DNA of 64,000 nucleotides from Sporosarcina sp. (GCA_029257435.1 JARIBI010000058.1:1-64000), one strand, 5' to 3'; shown: positions 17,301-26,311, numbered from the stretch's first letter. Notes: generated by a model not told the origin, from the sequence alone. A program made the numbers and translations.

Positions 17301-18350
17301 ATTACATTTAAACGAATTGGGATAACGGCAATTCTTACGGTTTTAATCGCTTTGTTTATGCTTTATCCCTTAGATAGCTACGTGTCCCAACCTGGCGGCG
17401 CCTATGAATTGTCACCCCTTGTCAAAGTGGAACAAGGTGATGAAGATGACGCTGGAACGTTTAGTCTTATGACCATTTCTGTTGGGAAAGCAACACCTGC
17501 AACTTATTTTTGGTCCAAGATTTCAGATAAAATGAAGCTGCTTCCAGCGAACAAAGTAAGACGTCATGGCGAGAGTGATCAGGAGTACAATGTGCGCCAG
17601 CTGCGCTTGATGAGCGACTCACAATTCAATGCGATTGCGGTTGCTTTTGAAAGAGCCGGAAAACCGGTGGAAATCGATTTTGCCGGTATTTACATTCAAC
17701 ATGTTGTAGAGGGCAGTGCATCAGACGGGAAACTGCAAGCAGGGGATCGGGTGGTCGGAGTTGATGGGAAACCATTGCTGGAGCCGGACCAGTTTGCTGC
17801 GTACATTGCTGACCAGCGAAAAGGCAATACAATCCAAGTGGAAGCGGAACGGGATAAAAAGAAATTTAAGACGGATATTACGTTGAAAGAAATTCCTGAA
17901 GCAAAAGGGAAGGTGGGTCTTGGAATTCAGTTTTTAGAAGACCGCACCTTGAAAACTATACCAAAAGTTAACTTTAATACATCCGAAATCGGAGGTCCGT
18001 CTGCTGGCTTGATGTTTACACTGGAAATCATGAATCAGCTTAAACCTGAGGATATTTCAAAAGGCTATACAGTCGCAGGGACGGGAGAAATGTTGCCAGG
18101 CGGTACTGTCGGCCGTATCGGAGGCATTGACTTTAAGGTCATGGCTGCCGATCGTGATGGAATGGAAATTTTCTTTGCACCTGACGATGAATTACCTGAA
18201 GAAGTGAAAGCTGCGAATCCAGGCATAATGAGTAACTACGAAGAGGCTGCGGAAACCGCAAAAAAAATAGGCACGAAAATGAAAATCGTACCCGTTAAAA
18301 CGGTTGATGATGCCCTTGCCTATTTAGATAAGTTAAAACCGAAAAAGTGA
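17301..18350 (+). CDS. ylbL: YlbL, membrane PDZ and Lon-type serine protease
   Basis: S16-type protease with N-terminal anchor. The B. subtilis relative degrades the SOS division inhibitor YneA together with CtpA. Starting at ATT 17301 gives 349 residues: membrane segment about 9-22, PDZ domain about 120-195 and Lon-like proteolytic domain with the Ser motif SEIGGPSAGLMFTLE (about 228-242) and Lys in GGIDFKVMAA (about 273-282). The ORF track begins at TTG 17352, which has no ribosome site and loses the anchor. GGAGG lies nine bases before the ATT, and no ATG, GTG or TTG occurs in frame between, so ATT initiation is the best reading. It converges on tmcAL with one base between the stops. Confidence 0.9.
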   Translation: MTFKRIGITAILTVLIALFMLYPLDSYVSQPGGAYELSPLVKVEQGDEDDAGTFSLMTISVGKATPATYFWSKISDKMKLLPANKVRRHGESDQEYNVRQLRLMSDSQFNAIAVAFERAGKPVEIDFAGIYIQHVVEGSASDGKLQAGDRVVGVDGKPLLEPDQFAAYIADQRKGNTIQVEAERDKKKFKTDITLKEIPEAKGKVGLGIQFLEDRTLKTIPKVNFNTSEIGGPSAGLMFTLEIMNQLKPEDISKGYTVAGTGEMLPGGTVGRIGGIDFKVMAADRDGMEIFFAPDDELPEEVKAANPGIMSNYEEAAETAKKIGTKMKIVPVKTVDDALAYLDKLKPKK

Positions 18351-18351
18351 G

Positions 18352-19566
18352 TCAGTCTTTACGGATTGGAGGAATTCGATAATCCAATCCTATTGATGGA
18401 TGAATTGGATTGATTCCGAATGCATATAAATCCGAAACAGAAGATGAGAAGCCTGCAGATGCACTTTTAAAATTGGCGAGCCGGCTTACGACAGGCAATT
18501 TCATATTCTCTTTCATTTCTTTAAGGTAGCTTTGACCGGCACGTGTCATTCCGAGCAGACGCAGGTGGTCTGGAGCAGGCATGGATGCACGGTGGCTGTA
18601 TGTGAAGCCGGTGTAGATGTGGGTGAGCATGCGCTGGATGCGTGTCCATGTATAGCGCTTAGACTTTACAATAGCCATGAATTGCTGGAATGTCTCAGCT
18701 TGTCTGGCTGCTTTGTATAAAAGATTTTCGATGCCTTCTGTAACATCTGCAATAGCGGCAAGGTGTTCGGGTCCGCTGCGAAGAATTTGGACTCTAAGGA
18801 GCGGATAGAAAGCATCCCAGCTGCCAAAAGAGCTGCGCTCAATAATCCAATTGTTTAAAGAATTATAAACAGAATTAGGGACAAACTGTTGGATAGGCGC
18901 TGTGCTCTCGGTTTCAAAAAATTCTTTTCGGATTCCCGTTGCACTGGCAATCGGATTGCCGTGTTTCACATCATCATGGTACCCCGCTCCCAGGCGCGGG
19001 AGAGTGGCTGGTTTCATGGAAGAGCCTATGTTTGCAGCGGCTTCCATATAGTGAAAACCAAGTATGTTGTTCGGTAATGATAAATCTACTGTTTCTTGTT
19101 CGTTTGCAGTAGAACGAATAAGCGTGGAGTATGCACGGTTTAACGCTTTTGGGTAACTTATCCCTTCTTGAACATACTCATGGATAAGTTCATCATACTG
19201 TGTTTGAACCGATGCAATCCGGCTTAGTGTAGTCGTGAATGGAACGATAGACCCGTTCTCGCTACCGAAGCAATAACTGGAACAGCCAGCAGCATCTAAA
19301 AGCTGGATAGCACCAGATGCAAACGAAGGAGCATTTGAGGTTGCGCGCTCATAAGGCAATTCGAAAACGATGTCTACTCCGTTTTCAAGCGCCATTTCTG
19401 TACGCGTCCATTTGTCGACCAATGCAGGTTCACCGCGTTGAAGAAAGTTACCGCTCATGACAGCGATGACTAAATCAGATTCAGTTTGAGCTTTTGCAGA
19501 GGCAGCATGGTACAAGTGGCCGTTATGGAAAGGATTATATTCTACGACGATGCCGACAGCTTTCAT
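18352..19566 (-). CDS. tmcAL: tRNA(Met) cytidine acetate ligase TmcAL (YlbM)
   Basis: ATP-dependent enzyme making N4-acetylcytidine at the wobble position of elongator tRNA-Met from acetate. The 404-residue protein begins with the nucleotidyltransferase-type GIVVEYNPFHNGHLYHA (about 5-21, HNGH catalytic) and has the VIAVMSGNFLQRGEPA segment (about 34-49) typical of the family. It is full length with an ATG start after AGGAGTG. In B. subtilis this is ylbM, next to ylbL and ylbN as here. Confidence 0.94.
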   Translation of the reverse strand: MKAVGIVVEYNPFHNGHLYHAASAKAQTESDLVIAVMSGNFLQRGEPALVDKWTRTEMALENGVDIVFELPYERATSNAPSFASGAIQLLDAAGCSSYCFGSENGSIVPFTTTLSRIASVQTQYDELIHEYVQEGISYPKALNRAYSTLIRSTANEQETVDLSLPNNILGFHYMEAAANIGSSMKPATLPRLGAGYHDDVKHGNPIASATGIRKEFFETESTAPIQQFVPNSVYNSLNNWIIERSSFGSWDAFYPLLRVQILRSGPEHLAAIADVTEGIENLLYKAARQAETFQQFMAIVKSKRYTWTRIQRMLTHIYTGFTYSHRASMPAPDHLRLLGMTRAGQSYLKEMKENMKLPVVSRLANFKSASAGFSSSVSDLYAFGINPIHPSIGLDYRIPPIRKD

Positions 19567-19641
19567 GGAAAATCACTCCTGTTTGAAGTTTTTCTTTCGT
19601 TTAGTATAATGAACTAAGCGATCAAGTGACAAGAAAATATC

Positions 19642-19670
19642 TTGACATCTTTTTTTATCCGCTATATAAT
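19642..19670 (+). promoter_or_regulatory. Consensus sigma-A promoter of ylbN-rpmF
   Basis: TTGACA (19642-19647), a 17-bp spacer and TATAAT (19665-19670), exact at both hexamers. It lies about 28 bp before the ylbN ATG, as expected for a ribosomal protein operon. Confidence 0.9.
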
Positions 19671-19697
19671 CAAAAGTGTTGTCTTGAGGTGATAGGC

Positions 19698-20231
19698 ATG
19701 AAATGGTCAATTCATCAATTGCGTAAGTTCAGGCAGGGAGCAATGCCGCTTGACGAAGTGGTTGATTTAGGATCTGTAAGGGAAAGAAACCCGGAAATCC
19801 GGGCGATTTCACCTGTTCAGTTAACAGGAAGTTGTACAGTTGGTTCTAAAAAGATCTCGTTTCACTTCCATTTGGAAGGTTCGTTGACATTGCCATGTGC
19901 CCGCACATGGGAAGATGTTCATTTTCCGTTCTCCATTGAGTCGGACGAACAGTACAGTTGGGATGAAGACGTATTAGCACAGGACGATGAAATCCATCCG
20001 ATTACGGGGGATGTCGTCGATCCAATGCCGATCTTTGAAGAGCTCATTCTTCTGGAAGTACCGTTGCAGGTTTACTGCGACGATGCGGATACCATGACGG
20101 AAGCCTCCGGCACGGGTTGGTCGTACGCGACTGACGAAGAGTATAATCTCCAATTGACAGAAGAACAGGATAAGAAAACGGATCCTAGACTTGCAGGCTT
20201 AGCAAGATTTTTTGAATCCGATAACGACTAG
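19698..20231 (+). CDS. ylbN: DUF177/YceD family protein YlbN
   Basis: Acidic 177-residue protein of the YceD/DUF177 family, conserved before rpmF across bacteria and linked to 23S rRNA accumulation. Two cysteine-containing strands, TGSCTVGSKKISFHF (about 45) and LTLPCARTWEDV (about 65), are typical. ATG 19698 follows TTGAGGTGAT; the longer ORF start would lie upstream of the promoter's -35. It ends 24 bp before rpmF. Confidence 0.9.
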   Translation: MKWSIHQLRKFRQGAMPLDEVVDLGSVRERNPEIRAISPVQLTGSCTVGSKKISFHFHLEGSLTLPCARTWEDVHFPFSIESDEQYSWDEDVLAQDDEIHPITGDVVDPMPIFEELILLEVPLQVYCDDADTMTEASGTGWSYATDEEYNLQLTEEQDKKTDPRLAGLARFFESDND

Positions 20232-20255
20232 TCGAAATAAAGGAGGTGCCCTCTA

Positions 20256-20429
20256 ATGGCAGTACCAAAGAGAAGAACATCTAAAACCAAAAAGAATATG
20301 CGCCGTACACATTACAAGTTACAAGTACCTGGTATGACAACTTGTGAAAACTGTGGTGAAATGAAATTGGCACACCGCATCTGTAAGTCATGCGGTCAAT
20401 ACAAAGGGAAAGTCGTTGTAGGCGAATAA
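20256..20429 (+). CDS. rpmF: 50S ribosomal protein L32
   Basis: Not in the ORF track because it is only 57 residues. It begins [17 protein letters not shown] after a strong AAAGGAGGTG and has two CxxC pairs (CENC and CKSC) forming the zinc-binding form of L32. Some Bacillales also carry a zinc-free paralogue; this copy is the zinc form. It is followed by a strong terminator. Confidence 0.97.
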   Translation: MAVPKRRTSKTKKNMRRTHYKLQVPGMTTCENCGEMKLAHRICKSCGQYKGKVVVGE

Positions 20430-20470
20430 GCAAGATTCTGCCGCAACTCCCTGATAGCTATTGCTATCTA

Positions 20471-20510
20471 AAGACTACCGTGAGACCATGGGTCACGGTA
20501 GTCTTTTTTT
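20471..20510 (+). terminator. Terminator after rpmF
   Basis: AAGACTACCGTGA (20471-20483) pairs perfectly with TCACGGTAGTCTT (20493-20505), followed by TTTTT. It closes ylbN-rpmF. Confidence 0.92.
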
Positions 20511-20537
20511 GTACATAAAAATCTAGGAGGCTGTGTC

Positions 20538-21293
20538 ATGTCATTTAATATTACATCCGATCAGGGAGTCGTGACATTCACCATTACCCGACCTGAAGTT
20601 CGGAATGCGGTGAATCATGAAGTGATAGAAGGTCTTGAACAATTCATTGCTCAAATTGAGCAGAACAAATCGGTGAAATGGGGAGTCATCACATCTGTTG
20701 GCGGCAAAGCATTTTGTTCAGGCGGTGACCTGGGTGAGTTCCACGTGTTAGAAACATCTGCGCAGGCGCTGCCGATGCTTTCTCGAATGACAGAGCTATT
20801 GTATCGGCTTGCAACATTGCCTGTACCAACACTAGCACTGATGGATGGAGCTGCAGTTGGCGGAGGCTGCGAAATTGCAGCTGCATGTGATTACAGACTG
20901 ATGAAGTCCGGTGTCAAAGCAGGGTTCATCCAAGGAACACTTGCAATTACTACTGGCTGGGGCGGGGCATCGCTACTTTATGAAAAAGAGTCCGGGCATA
21001 GTCATGTCCTTCAGTTATTGACTCGTGCGCAGCTTCATACAGCTGAAGCACTCGTTGAATGGGGCTGGATCACTGAACTTTATGAAGATGACAAACAGGC
21101 AGCACTAGATCAGTTTATAGCGAAGTTTGCAAATATAGAGTCCGATGTCTTACGAGCTTACAAGGCAGTTGCTGTACGGAAATGGGAACAGTCAGACTTG
21201 AAGAGCCGGATGATGGAAGAATGCAATCAGTGTTCAATCCTTTGGGAATCCGAAGCACATCATGCGGCTGTACGTCAATTTCGCAACCGATAA
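20538..21293 (+). CDS. Enoyl-CoA hydratase/isomerase family protein
   Basis: Crotonase-fold protein of 251 residues. The oxyanion-hole regions are clear: KAFCSGGDLGEF (about 56-67) and DGAAVGGGCEIAAACDYR (about 99-116). The stretch where hydratases usually carry the second catalytic Glu reads GTLAITTGWGGASLL (about 132-146); the GWGG pattern resembles methyl-/ethylmalonyl-CoA decarboxylases rather than hydratases, but this is an eye comparison. It precedes a biotin carrier and an acyl-CoA carboxyltransferase, so it may act on the same acyl-CoAs. It starts with ATG after TAGGAGG, behind the rpmF terminator; no clear promoter was found. Confidence 0.8.
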   Translation: MSFNITSDQGVVTFTITRPEVRNAVNHEVIEGLEQFIAQIEQNKSVKWGVITSVGGKAFCSGGDLGEFHVLETSAQALPMLSRMTELLYRLATLPVPTLALMDGAAVGGGCEIAAACDYRLMKSGVKAGFIQGTLAITTGWGGASLLYEKESGHSHVLQLLTRAQLHTAEALVEWGWITELYEDDKQAALDQFIAKFANIESDVLRAYKAVAVRKWEQSDLKSRMMEECNQCSILWESEAHHAAVRQFRNR

Positions 21294-21336
21294 TTGCTGG
21301 ATATATAGTTCGAATATTCTAAAGATAAACGAATAG

Positions 21337-21351
21337 TTGAAAACGGTTTCA
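21337..21351 (+). promoter_or_regulatory. cre box (CcpA site) before the acyl-CoA carboxylase genes
   Basis: TTGAAAACGGTTTCA fits the cre consensus WTGNAANCGNWNNCW at every fixed position. It may overlap a -35 (TTGAAA at 21337) of a promoter with -10 TAAACT at 21361-21366, so CcpA binding would repress. It lies about 76 bp before the biotin-carrier ATG. Confidence 0.75.
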
Positions 21352-21427
21352 TTGTTCAGATAAACTAGTAAATAGATATTTGAAAATCATCTATCTGCAG
21401 CAAGCAAAAGTTGAGGAGGAAAACAAT

Positions 21428-21643
21428 ATGGCACAAGTACTTTCTACAATGACAGGAACAGTTTTCACAATTGAAGTTGAAGTTGGGCAAGAAGTGAAAA
21501 AGGGGGATGTCGTTGTCATCCTTGAATCAATGAAAATGGAAATTCCTGTTGAAGCTGAAATGGATGGGAAAGTGGCGTCTATCGCTGTTAAGGAAGAGGA
21601 CTTTGTTGACGAAGGGGACCTTATTCTGACGTTTGAAGGATAA
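21428..21643 (+). CDS. Biotin carboxyl carrier (biotin/lipoyl attachment) protein
   Basis: A 71-residue stand-alone biotinyl domain. The attachment lysine is in ESMKMEIPV (about 35-43), and the flanking beta-hairpin glycines are present. It resembles the small BLAP protein YngHB of B. subtilis, which serves an acyl-CoA carboxylase. ATG 21428 follows TTGAGGAGGAAA; the ORF's 16 upstream residues lack a start signal. It is 25 bp before the carboxyltransferase. No biotin carboxylase subunit is next to it, so that partner must be elsewhere. Confidence 0.9.
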   Translation: MAQVLSTMTGTVFTIEVEVGQEVKKGDVVVILESMKMEIPVEAEMDGKVASIAVKEEDFVDEGDLILTFEG

Positions 21644-21668
21644 GTGAATTAACGAAGGGGGAGTTCAC

Positions 21669-23222
21669 ATGACAAACCACACAGAAGAACAAAAGGGGTA
21701 TAATCATAAACTTGAACAACAGCTCGAGGAGATTTTTTCGGGCGGACAGCCGAAATATCATGAAAAAGCTGCTCAGCAAGGAAAGCTTTTTGTTCGGAAA
21801 CGTCTAGAGTTACTGTTTGACGACGGTGAATATACAGAAGATGGACGTTTTGCGAATTGTGAAGCGGGCGACTTGCCTGCAGATGGTGTCGTCACCGCAA
21901 TGGGGAAGGTTGGCGGCCAAACGGTTTGTGTCATGGCAAATGATTCAACGATCAAAGCGGGTTCGTGGGGATCCCGCACAGTAGAGAAAATTATTAGAAT
22001 ACAAGAAACGGCTGAAATGCATCGTGTTCCGATGTTGTATTTAGTCGATTCAGCAGGGGCCCGTATTACGGATCAGCTGGATATGTTCCCGAACCGCAGA
22101 GGTGCAGGGCGGATTTTCCACAATCAAGTGAGGCTTTCTGGATTCATTCCTCAAATTTGTGTGCTGTTCGGTCCTTCAGCTGCTGGCGGTGCTTATATAC
22201 CAGCATTTTGTGATCTTGTAATAATGGTTAAAGGGAATTCCTCAATGTATTTAGGTTCGCCAAGAATGGCTGAGAAGGTCATCGGACAGAAAGTATCGTT
22301 AGAGGAAATGGGCGGTGCAGAAATGCATTGCACTGTCAGTGGATGCGGAGATGTACTGGCAGAGAACGAAGAAGAGGCGATTTCTGAAGCGAAGCGCTAC
22401 CTTGCGTTCTTCCCGGCAAACTTTACAGAGCCTGCACCTGTAGCAGAACCTGTTGAGGCAAAAGCAGGACGAACACTAGAAGAAATCATTCCTGAAAATC
22501 AAAATGCACCATTCAATATGTACGAAGCGTTGGATGTGCTGATTGATGAGGGAAGTTTCTTTGAGGTGAAAAAGAAGTTTGCTCCAGAATTGGTTACTGG
22601 GCTTGCACGTATTAACGGGAAGTCTGTAGGAATTATAGCAAACCAGCCGAAAGCAAAAGGCGGCGTGTTGTTTGTCGACTCCGCAGACAAAGGCGCCAAG
22701 TTCATTAACCTTTGTGATGCTTTTTCAATTCCTTTGCTATTTCTAGCAGATGTCCCTGGGTTCATGATCGGGACTAAAGTGGAAAAGGAGGGGATTATCC
22801 GTCACGGGGCGAAACTGATTATGGCGATGAGTTCTGCGACTGTGCCGAAAATCTCAGTCGTCGTACGTAAAGCATACGGTGCTGGACTGTACGCGATGGC
22901 AGGTCCAGCCTTTGAACCAGATGTTTGTATCGCACTGCCAACGGCACAGATTGCAGTTATGGGACCAGAAGCGGCTGTGAACGCGGTCTATTCAAACAAG
23001 ATTGAAGCGATTGAAGATCCGAAAGAGCGACGTGCATACGTACTGGAAAAACAGCAGGAATACAAAGAAGAGATCGATATTTATCGTTTAGCATCAGAGA
23101 TGATTATCGATGAAATCGTGAAACCTTCCGATTTGCGAACAGTTCTTGCTGCGCGTTTTGAACTATACAGTACAAAGAATATTCCACAGCCGCCTCGGAA
23201 ACACCCGGTTTATCCAGTTTAA
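21669..23222 (+). CDS. Acyl-CoA carboxylase, carboxyltransferase (beta) subunit
   Basis: Carboxyltransferase of the propionyl-/methylmalonyl-/methylcrotonyl-CoA group, moving CO2 from biotin to an acyl-CoA. The 517 residues contain the two crotonase-like halves of AccD-type fusions: DSAGARITDQ (about 124-133), FGPSAAGGAYIPAFCD (about 167-182) and, in the C-terminal half, ADVPGFMIGTKVEKEGIIRHGAK (shown in part, about 361) and RKAYGAGLYAM (about 399). Size and domain order match PccB/YngE. The exact acyl chain cannot be told from this. It forms a unit with the biotin carrier under the cre box. Confidence 0.9.
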   Translation: MTNHTEEQKGYNHKLEQQLEEIFSGGQPKYHEKAAQQGKLFVRKRLELLFDDGEYTEDGRFANCEAGDLPADGVVTAMGKVGGQTVCVMANDSTIKAGSWGSRTVEKIIRIQETAEMHRVPMLYLVDSAGARITDQLDMFPNRRGAGRIFHNQVRLSGFIPQICVLFGPSAAGGAYIPAFCDLVIMVKGNSSMYLGSPRMAEKVIGQKVSLEEMGGAEMHCTVSGCGDVLAENEEEAISEAKRYLAFFPANFTEPAPVAEPVEAKAGRTLEEIIPENQNAPFNMYEALDVLIDEGSFFEVKKKFAPELVTGLARINGKSVGIIANQPKAKGGVLFVDSADKGAKFINLCDAFSIPLLFLADVPGFMIGTKVEKEGIIRHGAKLIMAMSSATVPKISVVVRKAYGAGLYAMAGPAFEPDVCIALPTAQIAVMGPEAAVNAVYSNKIEAIEDPKERRAYVLEKQQEYKEEIDIYRLASEMIIDEIVKPSDLRTVLAARFELYSTKNIPQPPRKHPVYPV

Positions 23223-23280
23223 GTGATACGAGTATTGTCCGCCTGATGGGCGGACTTTTCTCTTGATAAGGGGGGAGAAA

Positions 23281-24171
23281 ATGGAAGTTGTGATAGTAGG
23301 GGCGGGAGCGATGGGACTCTTAATTGGTTCCTACTTAGCTGAATCAGGAATGTCAGTTTCGTTTTTAACGAGACGAAATGAGCAAGCTGCGGACTTGATC
23401 GACAATGGCGTAAAAAGAATACATAATGGAAGAGTGAGTATGTTTCATGTTCATGCATTTTCGGACATAGCACATGCTCCAAAGAATGCATTCTGGATAC
23501 TTGCAGTAAAATCCAAGGATTTAAGAGGTGTCGTACAGCAATTGGAATCCGATAAGCTTCCCGGCCATTTAATGTTTATCCAAAATGGAATGCGTCACTA
23601 TGAACTTGCACGTTCTGTAACAATATCTTCTGTTTCAATTGCATCGCTCACGCATGGTGCAGGAAAAGCTGGCAATCATACTGTCATTCATAACGGAGTC
23701 GGGGTGATGAGAATTGCTGCGCTTACTGAAAAGCAGGAAGGTTCTTCTCGCTTATTAGAAGCAATCTCTTCCATGTTTCCTATTGTGCAAGAACAAGACG
23801 CACACTCGATGTTGTTAAGAAAGGCAATTATAAACTGCTGTATTAATCCCCTAACGGCGTTATTGGAGCTGAAGAATGGAGAATTACTCACAAATATCAC
23901 CGCACATGCACTCATGGAAACAGTTTATAGTGAACTTGCATCAGGATATCCAGAAGCAGTAAAAACTTTGGCTTTTTCTGACGTGGAAGAAGTGTGCAGA
24001 AGTACTGCAGACAACAGATCCTCCATGCTTACCGACCGGTATAATGGCATACCGATGGAGATTGACACAATTGTAAGTACAATTCTTGAGGGGAAAGGTG
24101 AACGTATGCCTACACTCAAGGTGTTGGAAAGACTGTTGAAAGCAATGGATGAAAGGAAAGATGACGTGTGA
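23281..24171 (+). CDS. panE: 2-Dehydropantoate 2-reductase
   Basis: NADPH-dependent ketopantoate reductase of the pantothenate/CoA pathway. The 296 residues open with the nucleotide-binding GAGAMGLLIGSYLAESG (about 7-23), and the ApbA C-terminal domain has KAIINCCINPLTALL (about 181-195), including the family's catalytic Lys and the N-P-T signature. ATG 23281 follows AAGGGGGGAG; the ORF's six upstream residues are not likely translated. In B. subtilis ylbQ/panE stands at the same place. It overlaps the next gene as GTGA. Confidence 0.87.
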   Translation: MEVVIVGAGAMGLLIGSYLAESGMSVSFLTRRNEQAADLIDNGVKRIHNGRVSMFHVHAFSDIAHAPKNAFWILAVKSKDLRGVVQQLESDKLPGHLMFIQNGMRHYELARSVTISSVSIASLTHGAGKAGNHTVIHNGVGVMRIAALTEKQEGSSRLLEAISSMFPIVQEQDAHSMLLRKAIINCCINPLTALLELKNGELLTNITAHALMETVYSELASGYPEAVKTLAFSDVEEVCRSTADNRSSMLTDRYNGIPMEIDTIVSTILEGKGERMPTLKVLERLLKAMDERKDDV

Positions 24172-24560
24172 AAGAAATCGTGCAATTCCTGTTGTCATTA
24201 ATCGTCATCGTGCCATATGTATTGACAGTTGCTTTGTTCGTAATAGTAAAATTGAGCGGACGTTCTTCTGTAAGATCCTTTCGTATAGCAGCAGATGTAA
24301 CGGTGCCTTTTTTAGTATTGTCCGTAATCGTCTTACTCAGAATGATTTTACAGATTCACGCCGGAATCATCCTAATAGCAGGTGTCCTCATAATTGGAAT
24401 TGGTTTTGCGATAGCAGAAAGAATTCGCAGTAAAGAATTCAGGGTCCAGAATATGCTGCGCAATCTATGGAGAATGCTGTTTTTAATAATGTCATTGTTC
24501 TACATTGTCTTGCTTTTAATAGGTGTTGCAAAAACAGTGGCGGAGTTTTTAAGAGGATAG
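24168..24560 (+). CDS. DUF3397 membrane protein
   Basis: A 130-residue protein with four predicted membrane helices and few polar loops, of the DUF3397 family often found just before bshC in Bacillales. It starts with GTG at 24168, which overlaps the panE stop. Function unknown. Confidence 0.72.
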   Translation: MKEIVQFLLSLIVIVPYVLTVALFVIVKLSGRSSVRSFRIAADVTVPFLVLSVIVLLRMILQIHAGIILIAGVLIIGIGFAIAERIRSKEFRVQNMLRNLWRMLFLIMSLFYIVLLLIGVAKTVAEFLRG

Positions 24561-24646
24561 CTGGTTATTAAGCGTATGTTTTTTAACAACGACAATGGAG
24601 TGATATACTCAATCCATAAACAGTTGGTGAAAAAGGGGCTTAAACG

Positions 24647-26254
24647 ATGGAATTTGCATCACAAAACGTACATAAAAGTGCCGTTATAGAAGCGTATGAA
24701 CACGACGCGCAGTTCAACAAAACGTTCTATGACTATACGCTTAGCGCTGAAAGCTATACACAGCGACTCGCTGAATTGAAAAATCGTTCGTATCAGCGAC
24801 AGGAGCTTGCTGAGACAATCCGGTCATTTATGGAGCCATTCGGGATTTCAGATGCTGCCGCTGCTCATATAGATGAGCTTTCCGAAAATGGAGTGGCCGT
24901 TGTGGGCGGACAGCAAGCCGGACTTTTGACGGGTCCTCTCTATTCCGTTCATAAAGCGATTACAGTTATTTTGCTCGCAAAACAACAGCGAAAAGAATTA
25001 GGTGTTCCAGTTATCCCGGTGTTTTGGGTGGCGGGTGAAGACCATGATATAGAAGAAATCAATCATATCTTTACCGAGCAAGACGGCCGTCCGGTAAAAC
25101 AGCAATATCCGGAACGTTATGTTTTAAAGTCGATGGCATCGGATACTGAATATAATGCTGAACAAATGGCAGAATACATTCGGTTAGTATTTCGTGATTA
25201 CGAAGAAACAGCATATACAAAGGAATTGTTAGAAGAAGTCCTTACTTCTGCAGAACAAGAGCACACTTTTACTAAATTCTTCGTTCGTTTAATGAACAAC
25301 CTATTCCAAAAACACGGACTGTTGTTCATCGATTCAGCTGACAAGACGTTGCGTCAGCTTGAATCCGGCTATTTCAAAAAACTGATTACAGAGTCTAAAA
25401 CAATTGCTGGAAAGATTTTATTGAAAGAACGGTTATTTGAAGAGCAGGGATTCGGAACACCAATTCAAGCTGCAGAGAATGCGGCACATTTATTTTACGT
25501 ACATGAAACAGGCAGGGTGTTATTGAGCAGAAAAGATGATGTGTTTGTAAATGAGACAGCTGGTCTTCGATTTACGGCTGAAGAACTTATTGCCATTGCT
25601 GAGCAGACGCCATGGAAGCTAAGCAATAATGTAGCTACGAGACCATTGATGCAAGATATGGTGTTTCCTGTTCTCGCATTTGTTGGAGGACCTGGTGAAA
25701 TCGCGTATTGGTCTTTGTTAAAAGATGCTTTTAACCATTTAGAAATGAAAATGCCGATTCTAGTTCCTAGGATTTCGATTACGTTGGTTACTTCTGAAAT
25801 ACAGCATGCATTGAAGAAATCAGAGTTGACCGTTGATCAAGTGATGACGGGCGAAGTGATTAGCAGACGAGCACAATTTTTAGATGAACAAAAAGACGTC
25901 AAACTTGAACAGTTACTTCAAGAAACTGAAAACGTGATTCAGGAACAATACAACAAAATTGAACAGCATATTTCTGATAAGGACCTGAAAAGTCTTGCCG
26001 GGAAAAATCGCGCGTATCACTTGCGTCAGCTTACCTATCTTCGAGACAAATCTGAAGATGCCTTGTTAAGGAAGTATGCGGCGGCGATTCGGAATTACAG
26101 TTTAGTTGAGGGCGATTTGTATCCGGAAAGAAATTTGCAGGAGCGTACGTATACGCCGTATCCGTATTTAAACGTATATGGACCTGCACTAATTGATGAT
26201 TTGCTGGATGCTTCTTTACCAATTAACGGGCAACATGTTGTCATCTGCCTATAA
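24647..26254 (+). CDS. bshC: Putative cysteine ligase BshC (bacillithiol synthesis)
   Basis: Final enzyme of bacillithiol synthesis, adding cysteine to GlcN-malate. The 535 residues contain the conserved GGQQAGLLTGPLYSVHKA (about 87-104), FWVAGEDHDIEEINH (about 126-140) and VFPVLAFVGGPGEIAYWS (about 341-358), with a coiled coil near the C-terminus (about 420-450). The length is normal. The ATG has AAAAAGGGG upstream. It stands directly before the dcw cluster as in B. subtilis (yllA). Confidence 0.94.
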   Translation: MEFASQNVHKSAVIEAYEHDAQFNKTFYDYTLSAESYTQRLAELKNRSYQRQELAETIRSFMEPFGISDAAAAHIDELSENGVAVVGGQQAGLLTGPLYSVHKAITVILLAKQQRKELGVPVIPVFWVAGEDHDIEEINHIFTEQDGRPVKQQYPERYVLKSMASDTEYNAEQMAEYIRLVFRDYEETAYTKELLEEVLTSAEQEHTFTKFFVRLMNNLFQKHGLLFIDSADKTLRQLESGYFKKLITESKTIAGKILLKERLFEEQGFGTPIQAAENAAHLFYVHETGRVLLSRKDDVFVNETAGLRFTAEELIAIAEQTPWKLSNNVATRPLMQDMVFPVLAFVGGPGEIAYWSLLKDAFNHLEMKMPILVPRISITLVTSEIQHALKKSELTVDQVMTGEVISRRAQFLDEQKDVKLEQLLQETENVIQEQYNKIEQHISDKDLKSLAGKNRAYHLRQLTYLRDKSEDALLRKYAAAIRNYSLVEGDLYPERNLQERTYTPYPYLNVYGPALIDDLLDASLPINGQHVVICL

Positions 26255-26263
26255 ATAATTTAT

Positions 26264-26311
26264 AAAGCATCTCAATTGCGCAGTCACTGTGCGAATTGGG
26301 ATGCTTTTCTT
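26264..26311 (+). terminator. Terminator between bshC and mraZ
   Basis: AAAGCATCTCAATTGCG pairs with CGAATTGGGATGCTTT, with one bulge, followed by TCTTT. It separates bshC from the dcw promoter region. Confidence 0.75.

Noticed and set aside
18350-18352. A terminator between convergent ylbL and tmcAL
   Set aside because: Only one base separates the stops and no hairpin with a T run was seen.
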